Origin: Pontederia crassipes
Taxonomy: Eukaryota; Streptophyta; Magnoliopsida; Commelinales; Pontederiaceae
Assembly: GCA_030549335.1 (NCBI GenBank)
Contig: CM060187.1
Location: forward strand, 2,294,001-2,358,000
Reading direction: 5' to 3'
Length of the DNA: 64,000 nt
The notes under the pieces were generated by a model that saw nothing but the letters and a program-made list of their open reading frames with translations, ran no database searches and was not told the DNA's origin. Every line of letters starts with the position of its first letter. The first letter of the stretch is position 1. Of the stretch, positions 40,277 through 51,385 are shown piece after piece. A program made the translations under genes and the position numbers.

Positions 40277-41420
40277 CAGTAATGACATCCACTATCAGTT
40301 CTATGTTGACTCACCACAGATTTTGTTTTAGAGGCCGAACCAGGTGCATGACTGGCAACTGCTCGGTATGTTATGTCGATCCTCTTCAAGAATTGGATGT
40401 GAAACATTTGCAATACAATATGCTTGATACCAAATCGATAGAAACTTCTTTTTCATTGAGTTACTGATATCTTTCCAATTTAGTTTTACATGTTTGCAAG
40501 AGGTTCCTTTGGAGCTTGAATTCAGCTAGTTGAATATGAAGCCCTATATTGTATAGTTGAAGATCCTTCTAATATAATCAATTCATAGTTGTGGATGGTA
40601 ACATTTTTGTTTGTTTCTGGATAGAAGACAACTTTTAGCTATCATCTTGCCATAAGTTGTTCTCGGATAGAATCTTGTTCTTTTTTGTTAGCTGTAAATT
40701 TAAGATTGCATGTATAGAGCACCACCTATAACATCATTGATGGGTTGGATTTTAACTCGCTTGTGGAAGGACTTGTACGAGAGTTTATGTCAAGGTTCTC
40801 CATGTTCAGTTTCCTTAAAAAGCCTGATATGTGCTGTCGTTGGGAAATGGAATCCGATGCGTGTTCGTTGTAAGACGGTGATGAATTTATACCTTTTTCT
40901 CCTACATAATTGCTGATGGCAAGTACAAGGAAATCTCCTTTTAATGCCAGCCAAATGCTGGTTAGCATCTTTCAAAACATGAAACGTGCAAAAAGGATGA
41001 GAGATCTGCGTTGCCTTCTCTTTTCCGAATCGGGCGATTCCAATTTGTAACAGCACTAGTTCTCTTGGGTCTTTGGCTTCCACGCGACATGATCCTTGCA
41101 ATCTCTGTATGTGCTCCCCGCCTATACAACTCTCTTTATTGAGTATTAGCGAAAGTTTTATTGTGCGATTTACTAAAAGATTCTTGTGCTCGACAATTAA
41201 GTTGTTGTGCGAACATCAACTAGGCGCTCGAGACGTTCCTGGTCTCCAGACAATCTCGTTTCACAAGTTATCATCCTATGCTTAGAGAAAACTGTACTAT
41301 AATTAAGAAATCATTAACTTGTGTTAAGAAATAAATACTTAAATACAGAAGCTTCTGGAGAATATTTACTTCTGGTACATGGTTGATGCATATGTTACCC
41401 TGATAATCTATGATGGGACT
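40277..41420. other. 3' UTR of the MPS1-like gene and intergenic DNA
   Basis: The first few hundred bases are probably 3' UTR. Frames at 40710-41285 on both strands are short, overlapping and unlike any known family. No gene is supported. Confidence 0.4.
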
Positions 41421-41426
41421 GACCAA

Positions 41427-41690
41427 GGTAAATTTTTGTCTCTTCAATTTTATCCTTTTTTTTTATTTTGTCCTCCATCTTTATTTTATAATAAGTCTGT
41501 CTTTAACTTTTAACTTATTTTACTAATGGTCTTATCTTGAATAACCCGTCCATGAATTGGCCAACTTACCTGGAACACTCGGTCATGTCATCTCCTTCAA
41601 CGTGGCAAAATAGTTAATATAAAAAATAAAATTAATATAAAATAAAAAATAACAAGAAAATGATATAAAAAATGGTAGCATAAGAAAATG
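41427..41690. repeat. Terminal fragment related to the 42.1-kb Mutator-like element
   Basis: The words TTTTGTCCTCCATCTTTATTTTATAATAAG and AACTTTTAACTTATTTTACTAATGG parallel the left terminal repeat at 42153-42250. No matching second end was found nearby, so it is a lone fragment or solo end. Confidence 0.4.
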
Positions 41691-41739
41691 ATAAATCATT
41701 TAATATAAACTTATTCAAACATCGGCGGGCAGTGTTTGG

Positions 41740-42030
41740 ATCCGAAGATTTTAGTTTCGATAAGATCTTAGAACTTTATGATTTGATGTTTTGTTTATAC
41801 ATCATGTTTGGATGGAAGTTTCAAGTTACGAGAACTAGCTTTGATTTCGATTAAGTTACACGGCGCCAAGTGAGAGAAGTTTTAAGTTCTAGTTCGGAGC
41901 AGGAACTTTTCCGTAAGAACGTCGGCGTTGATCCGAATTTTAATTCGCGTGGAGTCCATCAAAACTCAGCTCTTTGTTTGGTCGAATTTATTAAAGTTCC
42001 CAGCTTTAGTTCTTATCCAAACACATCAAG
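41740..42030. mobile_element. MITE-like sequence
   Basis: CAGTGTTTGGATCC on the left (41750) faces TTATCCAAACACATC on the right (42016-42030), an inverted pair typical of small terminal-inverted-repeat elements. The interior repeats TTTAGTT/AAGTTC words. Superfamily and exact ends are not fixed. Confidence 0.35.
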
Positions 42031-42149
42031 GACTCAATTCCATCCAAATTTCCATTTGTCGTCATTGTCGCAACACTCGGTGCTTCTGCAGCCAGCAAGG
42101 GACATCACATTCATTTGCCATGCGGTTACTTTGCTTTGTCTATCTCTTA

Positions 42150-43266
42150 ACTAAATGTCCTCAAACTTTAATATTTTATCAATTATCCTCAAACTTCATT
42201 TTGTAATAAGATTGTCCTCCATCTTTTAACTTATTTTTTAATTACCCTTTTCCGACCTTCAATCGATGGTTTCCCGGCCATCTATTGATGTGGTGTACAC
42301 ATGTTTTCTCTCTCCTCCACACGTACAATCGTATGACATGGCATCACTAAAAAAGAAAAAAATATTAAAAAATTAAAAAAAATAGGGCTACGCAGGGACC
42401 TTGCCAGAGGTCGTCGGAGAAGGGGGAGAATCGGGGGACGCTCGTTGGAGATCGTCACAGAGGGGGGTCAATTGTGCTCGCTGGTGGCAGCGCAGAGAGG
42501 GGGCATCATCGACCCCCCCCCCCCTCTGTGTGCCGACACAGGAGTAGGGGGTCGCCTCCCCTTTTGCGACTACGGTTGCCGGTGCAGTCGCCATGGGGGA
42601 GGTGGACCCCCCTTCCGCGACTGCACCGGCGAGCGCAAGAGCAGAGGGGGAGGTTGAACTCCTTTTGTGATTGCACCGGCGAGTGCAGGGGGAGGTTGAA
42701 CCCCTTTTGTGATTGCACCGATGAGCGCAGTCCAGCCCCTTTTGCGATTGTGCTCGCCGGTCGACCCCCTTCTGTGACTGCGCCGACGAAAAGGGGTTCG
42801 AGAGGGGAGGTCGACCCTCCCTTCTGCAATTGTGCTCGCCGGCGCAATCGCAAAAGGGGGGCTGGAAGGGACTGGCCGCATGAAGTCGAACACGGCACTT
42901 TCGTCGTGAGCTCCTCCGTCAAGGACAATGAAGTCCGCCTCAGGCGATGATGATGTCGAACACAGCGCCTGCGCTGCCTCCTCCCCCACCGATGAACCGG
43001 AACGAGAACGCAGCACCTATGCATATGCTTGTGTGACATCTTTTACCATTCTTTTAATATTATTTTATTTTTTTAATGTTGTCACGTAGGCAAATGCTTG
43101 CGCGGAGGAGAGAGAAGATGTTGCCACATCAGCAACACGACCGGTAATGACCTATAATTAATGAAAAGGGTATTTAGTGAAAGAAGTTAAAAGATGGAGG
43201 ACAGTTTGTTACAAAATAAAGTTGAAGGATAGCGCTGAAAAAGATCAAAGTTGAAGGGTATTTGAC
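42150..43266. mobile_element. Mutator-like element with long inverted ends and GC-rich cargo
   Basis: The first 110 bases (AAATGTCCTCAAACTTTA, then TGTCCTCCATCTTTTAACTT) are repeated in reverse complement at the right end (AAGTTAAAAGATGGAGGACA, then GTTGAAGGGTATTT). Such long terminal inverted repeats are typical of Mutator-like elements. Between them lies about 570 bp of very GC-rich DNA (42400-42970) that opens long frames on both strands. It is a tandem array of about 45-bp GCACCGGCGAG/GGGGAGGTTGAACCCC words, not a recognisable gene. No transposase is present, and the target duplication could not be fixed. Confidence 0.5.
42480..42870. repeat. GC-rich imperfect minisatellite in the Mutator-like cargo
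   Basis: Units of roughly 40-55 bases alternate CTTTTGTGATTGCACCGGCG and GAGCGCAGnnGGGGGAGGTT, with divergence between units. Frames here on both strands are a consequence of the repeat. Confidence 0.6.
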
Positions 43267-43812
43267 GTAATTTACTCTTTTATATAAAGACATAATAGAC
43301 ATCATTCAAGATTATTAACATTTGCTCATGAATAATTCGTGGGTAAGTTTTGATTTCCTCGTAACAAAGAAGCTTATTGGATTAGTTTTTTTTCGGAAGA
43401 AACTTAAAGCGAAAAATAAAGAACTTGCGTGATATAATTAATGTTATTAGCAAGCCTGCTACATGGACCACCTTGCGCAATATGAAGAAGCGCAAAAGTA
43501 CCAAATCAGTGAAAAGAGACAATATTAAACGATGTATAAATGTGTTATCCAGAACCTTAGTGTGTTCGGGCAATTAGAGTTGTAGGGGATTCTTGCTTGG
43601 CGATCTAAAGCCAACTGGTCTGGGATACGTCAGTCGAAAGCCTGTTACATGGACCACCTTGAGCAAAATGGAGAAACACATGATTAATCAATTCTATATA
43701 AAAATAATAAGGTGAATAAAGTAAAATTAATCTCACTCTTTACTTTTTGCGTTCAATATTAATACTATTATTTGATAGGTTGTATGTTTTCTTGCACAGA
43801 GCTGAACTAGAA
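43267..43812. other. Intergenic DNA with short local duplications
   Basis: No gene is supported. A roughly 40-base word (AAGCCTGCTACATGGACCAC...) at 43451-43490 recurs at 43628-43674. A further word (CTCGTAACAAAGAAGCTTAT) at 43358 recurs at 47011. Confidence 0.5.
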
Positions 43813-44544
43813 TAGGGCTGAACAAACCCAAGACCGGGTCCGGGTCTCAAGGACCCGGTCCCGACCCGAATTATACTGGATCAAAATTTTTTTGATCCGG
43901 TACCGGACCCGAACCCGGCCGGATCCGGTTTCGGGTCAGACACGGCAATCCAAGAAAATCACCGGGTTTGTGATCGGGAATAGATCGGTTCATCGTGCCC
44001 GGCGGCGAATCTGCCACCAACGGTCGATCCGGCTGACAGGCGACTGGATCCGGCCGCCGGATCGGCCTCCAGCGGTCAGCGGACGATCCGGCCGCCGGAT
44101 CGGCCTCCAGCGGTTAGCGGACGATCCGGCAGGCGCTGGATCTGACAGCTGGCAGCCGATCCGAACGCCAGGCAGCCGGAGGAGAGAGAGAGGAGTTAGG
44201 AGAGGGGGAGGGCTGCCGGAGGAGTCAGAGTTGCCGCCGCCGCCGTGAGAGAGAGGGAGAGGGTGTCGAGCGAGGCCGAGGCGTGAGACGATGAGAGAGA
44301 TGGGAGAGAGAGAAAGTCGGGTGTGAAATGAATGAAAAAAATGGCCGGCGAGTTTATATAGTGAATATAAATCGGGTCGGGTCCGAGTCAGGTATTTGCA
44401 CTCCAGACCCAGTCTTGACTCGAAATCCGCCGGATTTTTGACCCATTGGACTCGGTCCCGGACTGAGTCTTGTTCGGGCTGAGTTTTTTACCCGATTTTT
44501 CGGGTCGGTGCGGTCCGGGTCGATCCGGACCGTGCTCAGCCCTA
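43813..44544. mobile_element. hAT-type non-autonomous element with GC-rich core
   Basis: The inverted ends TAGGGCTGAACA and TGCTCAGCCCTA are flanked by a perfect 8-bp target duplication AACTAGAA (43805-43812 and 44545-44552). The 732-bp body has GGGTCGGGTCCGG-type subterminal repeats and a GC-rich centre with a 38-bp unit repeated twice (44051-44088, 44089-44126). Frames in the centre do not encode a transposase. Confidence 0.85.
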
Positions 44545-44718
44545 AACTAGAATAAGTTTAAAGTGTTTAAGATTCAGAAATTCTATGAGGCTGGCGATGG
44601 ACTTGTAAAACGATGGTAGTATAAAAGTATTAGTCATGGGATGGAGACTATGATGGATTCTTGAGTCTTGTCTTGAAGCTTGCTTGAGGTCAAGCAAGAG
44701 TTCAAGATTGGAGGAATT

Positions 44719-46280
44719 TGATGTATGCAATTTTATACATATTTTTCATGCACAATTTAGGTTATTTTTCATAATTTTATCATGATATGCATCTATTTTC
44801 TTATTTAATTTTTTAAAATTTGTTAGAATCAAAAGCTTACCACGTTTGATTTAGTTTGGCCTCAGGATTGTCAATTAGGAGATGCGGAGTGATTGGACCA
44901 AAAGAATGTGAAAATCAGAGCATAAACACCATGTTACGCTATTTTGTACATGAACCTGGGCTGAGTCATTATTACACCCGAGCTGGGCTGATCGTGAGAC
45001 CGAATCTGACACGGGTTGTGCGTGACACTTGAACCTGAGCCGGGTACCCTGGAAATCTCGATCGGGTTTGCTTATCATATGATGTTTATCAGACGGCTCG
45101 AACTTTTTCCTTGTTTAACACGAAATTAACATCCTAAAATAGTGTGTAATCCTAGGGAACATTCTCCCCTATAAATATTGATGTTTGGAGACTTTGGCTG
45201 CATCCCATGCTGGTGAAATTTTGTGCCCTAGCCGCTAAGAAGAGGATTGTTCGCCGTTGTTGCTGTTGCGCGTTCTAAAAGTTTTCTCCATACTTTTCGG
45301 TGATCTTTTGTGACGTCCACTCGACCGAGGAGCGGAGCAGAAGCATCAAACAACTTTTGGGAGTCTCCTCTCTAACCTTTAGTACAACTTTCATGCTTAT
45401 TTTTCTCATATTGAGGTCAAAACGATTGTCTATGGAGTAGTCTTATCATTAGAGAAGACTGAAGTTGAACCTTGATTTTGCTCTTGAATTATTCTAGATT
45501 TTAGACTTCTGTGAACCAAAGTTTAGCCTTTGCGTAATGCTTATAGATTTATAGGTTCATTATTAGTTGTTTTGCAATAATTGTGTGTGAATTTTGTGCA
45601 TGATAATCGATTCGATTATCGCCAGATTCTGCTTATATTGAACCCAGGCCGAGCTTGATCAACCCGGGTCGGGCACCTATGCAACTTGGGCCGCGTTTGC
45701 GACCCTAGCCTAGTACTCTGCGTTGATTTCTTAGACTCAACCCAGGTCGAGTCATTCTGAACCCAGGCCGAGTTCGGCTATTCCGGGATCAATTTTTGAT
45801 GATATGTTTGAGGCCATGAATTGTGGATTAGTATCTAATTATTTCAGTATTTAATAACATAAATCTACATCTAAAGCATAAAATTTATCATAGATTAAAA
45901 GTTGATTTGTTTAACATGGTTTATCTATTGATAAACGTGATAGTTAGGTTATCTTAACTGAAAGCTATATTATTATGGTCTTTCCATCAGAGAAATCTAA
46001 TTATGTTTTAATTGTTAATTAAAGAAAAAACCAGGGAATACAAACCCTAACTTCATCGCATATTGAATTTTTCTCGAATTAAGGCACATCTTTCCTCCTC
46101 CATTTCTGATTAATTTCTATCTTTTACTTTCGCTTTGCAACACAACGTGAATTTAAACTTCCTCCCTTTAACTTGTGAGATTAGAAAAATTCAAGCCCTT
46201 ACATCTTACTTCACTTTATTATTTTATTCGGCGTAGTATACTTGTTAATATTTTGCGCATACAAATCTCGCATCATATAT
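44719..46280 (+). mobile_element. LTR-like remnant with CCCAGGCCGAG motif array
   Basis: The stretch starts near TGATGTATGCAATTTT. It carries scattered GC-rich words of the type AACCCAGGCCGAG, ACCTGGGCTGAGTC and CCGGGTCGGGC at about 44955-45065 and 45640-45790. Its AT-rich body resembles plant Ty3 LTRs. No coding sequence is recognised and boundaries are approximate. It is a fossil. Confidence 0.35.
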
Positions 46281-46524
46281 CTTGGATAGGAAGTTAACAT
46301 ATTTTCATTTTATTAAAACTCTTCTACTTTAAGTTCTAAATTTATTTATAGTCTATATTCTATACCTATAAATATATTAAAGGAAATGGGTAAAAAGATA
46401 AAATATTAAAGACAATTATGAGAAAATGGAAAATAATGATAATTTATTTAATAATATTATATTATATTAATGCATCAAGAAAAGAATAAAAGTAAATGTA
46501 AGAAATATTATATTATAAATATTA

Positions 46525-47010
46525 CTAATAAATTATTATTTTAGTTATCGACAGGCTTAGCCTTCGGAATTACGGATATTAATTCGTCGATAATTCTGAA
46601 GGCAAGGTCCGTCAGTGATTAAAGTAATAAAATATTAGGCATATATTAGTACTATATTACATATATATTATTATAAAAAATTGATTACCGATTGTCGTAA
46701 CCTTCATCCCTCGGTAATTCCAAAGACTAACCCGTCAATAATTTTAATCATAAAATATTAAATATATAATATATTATTATAAATATAATTACTGATGGGT
46801 CTAGCCTTCGAAATTACCGACCGATTGAAATCCCTCGGTAATTCCAAACGATATACCCGTCGGTAATATATCGCCGGGTATTTTTCGTCTATAGTAGCGA
46901 AGGATGTTTTGGCCCTCAGTATTTCGAAAGATTTTTTCTATCCGACCCAAAAGTCAATGGAAAATACGAAAGATTCGTGTTCGTCGCAAATCGATAATTT
47001 TCTTATAGTG
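46525..47010. mobile_element. CACTA-like fragment, right end
   Basis: Repeated words TCGGTAATTCC, ACCGTCGG/CCGTCGGTAAT and CCTTCG(G/A)AATTAC lead to a terminal TTTTCTTATAGTG at 46998-47010, a diverged form of the CACTA terminus. The left terminus was not found. It lies about 310 bases upstream of the small glycine-rich gene. Confidence 0.5.
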
Positions 47011-47170
47011 CTCGTAACAAAGAAGCTTATTGGAGTTTTTTTTTCGGAATAAACTTAAATCTTATTTCCCATAAGGGCCTATGTGGATAAAGTTGGACAG
47101 CAGCTTTTGTTTTGGGTTACAGCCCTACGTTACCTGCATGAGGAGCCATGAATCTTTCATTCATTTCCAG

Positions 47171-47178
47171 CTATATAT
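47171..47178 (+). promoter_or_regulatory. Possible TATA box of the small secreted-protein gene
   Basis: CTATATAT lies about 145 bases before the start codon at 47320. The distance would allow a short leader. Confidence 0.4.
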
Positions 47179-47319
47179 CCCCATCACAAGGACGTCGACA
47201 CTGTCCCTCGTCCCCCACCTTTGGCAGCTGTCTTCCTTCTTTTTCCCAATCTGCTCACCGATTAAAATCCCTTGGCGACCGACGTGTTCATTGGTTGCCA
47301 TCAACAATATCTTCAGAAT

Positions 47320-47850
47320 ATGAAGACCATCCTTCTCACGTTTTTCCTCTTCATCGCATGTCTCCATGCCCATGGGCGGTCTGCGGCTGGTCAGAACACC
47401 AACGATGGAATACTAATCAAGCAACAACCACTCCACGGTGATACATATATAATAATTATCTCTTTTCACGATGCATGTCCTCAAGTTTATATATCATCTT
47501 TTGAACAAAAAGCACATTTTAGTTTGCTGACTGTTATGTTATGCATGGGGCGTCGTTCTGGTCTAACTGGTTGCAGCGTGCATGTCGGATTTGCAGCTAG
47601 GAACGCCACCGGCAAATTTGTCGGCGGTGAAAACTTCATGAGCCCGATCGGAGAGTCGGATTCCGGCAGACGGATAGGCCACACGGGTAAGGGTGGTGGC
47701 TCCGGTGGCGGCAAGGGCGTCGGCGGCGGCGGCTCTGCGTCGGTCCGAGAACCTCGTGAGAAACAGAACTGTTCGCCGTCTATGTCGCCGTCGCTCTTCT
47801 TCGTTCTCGGCATTTTCTTTCCCTTCTTGCTTTCCCTTCAACTCATCTGA
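47320..47850 (+). CDS. Small secreted glycine-rich protein, GPI-type tail (family not recognised)
   Basis: The model has two exons, 47320-47437 and 47597-47850, joined by a GT-AG intron in phase 1, giving 123 residues. Residues 1-19 (MKTILLTFFLFIACLHAHG) form a clear signal peptide, which is why this start is preferred over an in-frame upstream one at 47272. A short polar segment follows, then a glycine-rich stretch (about residues 70-87). The tail ends in a hydrophobic run (SPSLFFVLGIFFPFLLSLQ) with no charged residues after it, as in GPI-attachment signals, so a wall- or membrane-surface protein is inferred. Without splicing the frame is also open, so an unspliced 177-residue form is possible. 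No function is assigned. A CACTA-like end lies about 310 bases upstream. Confidence 0.6.
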   Translation: MKTILLTFFLFIACLHAHGRSAAGQNTNDGILIKQQPLHGDTYIIIISFHDACPQVYISSFEQKAHFSLLTVMLCMGRRSGLTGCSVHVGFAARNATGKFVGGENFMSPIGESDSGRRIGHTGKGGGSGGGKGVGGGGSASVREPREKQNCSPSMSPSLFFVLGIFFPFLLSLQLI

Positions 47851-48137
47851 GGAAACTCCAATTGGATCAACTTACACATACATATTCATCCCATGGTTTC
47901 AAAGGTGGTCTGAGTTCTAAGAGACGCTTCTTGCTTATCTACGTACAGTTGCTTGCTTGATATTTGGAGTGAGCTTTATGCATGTAATGAAACAAGTTTG
48001 GTGTTACTACTACTTTTTTTTTTTTGTTTAGTTTTGTTTTGGCAACGACGACCACCGACGACGTCGTTTTCTTGGAAATAATAAAAAGGACAGATTGCAC
48101 TTTTGTCTTGTTTGATCGAAACAATAATGATTAATTG

Positions 48138-48181
<44 letters not shown>
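48138..48181. repeat. (TA)n microsatellite
   Basis: An unbroken TA dinucleotide run of about 42 bases, beyond the 3' end of the small secreted-protein gene. Confidence 0.95.
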
Positions 48182-48183
<2 letters not shown>

Positions 48184-49982
48184 CAGCTTCCTAATCTAAT
48201 CGTCTTCATGAGTTTTCTTTAGCTGCTTCGGTGGAATGGAATAAAGAACACGATCACGGCCATTTGGGGAAATCAAAGATCCATGCTGTCATGCAAATAC
48301 CTCTTTTTTTATAATATTCCCATAAAGTAGTAAACGAAACAGTTTTTTTTTTCCTTACAAGAAAACAAATATTTTGTAATATATAGAGAGATTAAGGAGA
48401 AGAAACAAAGAAAGAAGATTGCGAACCAACGATGTTTGAGTTTCATAAGTTCATTGGGTGATACTAGCTATAACATAATCTTGGAATCTCTTCTATTTTT
48501 TCAATTTCGAATTAGTGAGATTAATAGCTCTGGACACCGAAGGTCGTCTTAAAAAATGTGGGAAAAAAAAGATGACAAGAAAAATAAGACTGAAAAGGAG
48601 GTTGCAAAATATAATGGAAAAAATCCTATTTAAAAACTGTAAAAGAAGATTTTTTTTTTTTTTTGCCAGCCTTTTTCCAATGATTATGAACCCCCAAGAT
48701 TTCTCTTTTTCCACGAAATTTGGCCTTAAAAAAGGCCCAAAAAATAGATTCCAGATGGTGGGCCAATGACAGAACCAAAATTGTTCAATGAGCAAATGGA
48801 GTATAGTAACAAAGCATGTCAGAGATCACTTATCAGAACAATCGATTTATTAAGTGGCTTCACAAATAATATTTTTTTAAAAAAAATATTTATTAATATA
48901 AAATATGAAAGCTTTTTAATTTATTTTCAATTTTAACATTTGTAACACGAAATATTTATTTAAAAACATTCATTTTTTTAGCATAAACAAGAAGGCTAAA
49001 ATTATTTTAATTTTAGTACTATATATAGACACATAAACATTTGAAATATGATTTGATGTTAAAAAGTATATAGTCAAGTGCATGATGAAGAAATGTATTC
49101 TCCCCATGATATAGAAAATAGGATTAAATAGTAATTTTAATGTAATATTATACAATGAGCTAATTAAAATAAAAAATATTTATAAATATATTTTCCTAAT
49201 GGCAATTTCCTTTTCAAGATATTATTTCACATTGTTGTTAATTAAACTAGAATTATTTATTGATGTAAAAATGTTTATAAATATGAAATAAAATAATTGT
49301 TAAATTTATATATAGAACATATAAATTATTTAATTACGATGATATAAAAAATGAACATTTTTGAAAAGATAAATAAAAATATTATATATTCAAATAATCT
49401 TCGATAATTTTAACCTGGAGCCCAATTAATATTCTTAGAGAAACTCAAAATATTAGATTAGAAAAATTAAATTTTACAAAAATAATTTAAATATTAAATA
49501 AAATAATAAATGAACGTGTATATAATTTTTTGTGAAAAAAATAAAGTAGAAGGCGTATACTTCTAATAATATTTGTTGTGCCCACTTAACTATTTGGAAA
49601 CTATATTAATACTTAAAAACAAATGCAATAAAAGGTGATCCGGTGGGAGGCAAGATCTGTGAACCTCTTATAAGAGACAACACGCATCAAACCACTTGAC
49701 CAAATGATAATATCTAATATATTACTACTTTTATTTTATTTATCAAGTAGGTGCACGGGCATCCACTCGCACTAAAATTACTCTCACCAACTATTACTCT
49801 CGAATAAAAAATTATTGTGAAATACATATGCAGGAATCTATTAACGTGAATGATTCATTCCTCAAATTCATCGGGGCATTTCGATACTGAAATTGTGATT
49901 CTTCTTAGTTTAAAGTAAATAATTGAATTGACAAATTAGTTCGTAATGTGTTTAGATGGAGTGAAGTGTAATGATGAAGAAT
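48182..49982. other. AT-rich intergenic DNA
   Basis: No gene is supported. The short frames at 48493-48795 on both strands are lysine- or phenylalanine-rich products of A/T runs. Confidence 0.5.
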
Positions 49983-49985
49983 CAA

Positions 49986-51382
49986 CACTACAAGAAAAAT
50001 TTACATTTTCGACAGCCCGAGCCTTCGCAAATTGTGAAAAATCCGTCGAAAAATAAAATTTACAACAGATTTTTCGACGGAAGTACCCATAGCCGAAGCT
50101 GTGAAAAATTTGTCACGGCTTGACCCGTGAGAAGTTTCCATGGCTCGGCCCATGGAAAGTTCCCAAGGGTCAGAGCCGTGGGAAAGTTTGCCACGGCTCG
50201 GCCCGTGGGACGTTCCCACGTCTCAACCCGTGAGAAGTTTCCATGGCTAGAACCGTGGCAAAACTTTCATTCGGCTCCAGTCGTGAAAACTTTTCCACGG
50301 TTGCAGGTTGCAGTCGTGGCAAAAGTTTCCAACGACTCAAGCTATGAAAATTTTCGACGGGTATATGCTTTTCCGATGATTTCAACCATCGAAAAGATTT
50401 TTTCAAATATTAAAAAAATGCACACTCGCGAGCGGCCGATCGGTCGCAGGCAGCTGAAATGGTCGCGGTAGCCGAAACGGTCTCTGGTAGCCGGATCTGG
50501 CCGCTCGCAGCCGATCGATGCTCGACAACGGATAACTAGATCTGGCCGCCCATAGTATGATTAGCCGTCAAGAGGCCAAATCCGACTATCCACAGCCTGG
50601 TTCATCTTCAAGCGGCCATATCAAGCTTCCTGGAGGTCGATCCGATTGCGGGCGGCCACATCAGGTCTCCTGGCGACCGAATCAGAGTGAGGGAGACAGG
50701 GCGATCAAAGTCGAGAGGGAGGTCGGGGCAGCCATTGTGGGGAGGCCAATATGACCGCGGGTGGCTAGATCGGGCCGCCTGATGTTGTCGCGAGCAGCCG
50801 ATCTGGCCGCAGGTGGCCACATCAAGCCGCCTAGCGGACGATCCTGCGGCAAGCGGCCACATCAAGCCGCCTAGCGGACGATCCTGCGGCAAGCGGCCAC
50901 ATCAAGCCGCCTAGCGGACGATCAGGCGGCAAGCGGCCACATCAAGCTATTGGCGGCCGGATCAAAGTGAGGGAGATAGGTCGATCGGAGTCGGGAGAGA
51001 GGGAAGTCGGGGCAGCCATGGCCGGAGCACAGGCTCACCGGAGCCGAGTGAGAGAGAGTGGGAGAAAGGGAGAGAGTGACAGGAAACAGAAAAGAGGGGG
51101 TGAAAAAAAAAGTAAGAGAGGGAGAGAAATAAATAGAGGGCGCAGGAAAAGTGAAGAGGGAGAGATGTGGGAATTTCAAGTTTGTGATGGTTTAGGCCGT
51201 GGAAAAGTTTGCCCCTCGGCCCGTGGGAAGTTCTCACGGCTAGAACTATGACAAACTTTCCCACGGCTCAGCCCGAGGGAAGTTCTCAAAATTATGAAGA
51301 ATTTGTATCCGTCACAAAATTCATCGAAAATTGTGAAGAATTTAATTTGTATCCGTCGAAAATTGACGATTTTCTAGTAGTG
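49986..51382. mobile_element. CACTA (En/Spm) non-autonomous element, both ends present
   Basis: It starts CACTACAAGAAAAAT and ends TTTTCTAGTAGTG, so the 13-base termini match with one difference. A 3-bp target duplication CAA flanks it (49983-49985 and 51383-51385). Subterminal regions are packed with words such as CCGTGGGAAGTT/CCACGGCTCGG. The centre (50430-51170) is GC-rich, with a 40-bp unit repeated three times (50821-50940) and then a GA-rich run. Frames here encode no transposase, so the element would need one from elsewhere. Confidence 0.88.
50821..50940. repeat. 40-bp tandem repeat (three copies) in the CACTA core
   Basis: The units begin ATCAAGCCGCCTAGCGGACG at 50821, 50861 and 50901 and are nearly identical. 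Partial units flank both sides. Confidence 0.92.
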
Positions 51383-51385
51383 CAA

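Noticed and set aside
42474-43039. Frames of 148-177 codons on both strands at 42.5-43.0 kb
   Set aside because: They arise from the GC-rich minisatellite inside the Mutator-like element; overlapping open frames on both strands reflect composition.
43892-44248. 118-codon frame as a gene
   Set aside because: It is contained within the hAT element core and built of its 38-bp repeat and Arg/Gly-rich low complexity; not a transposase.
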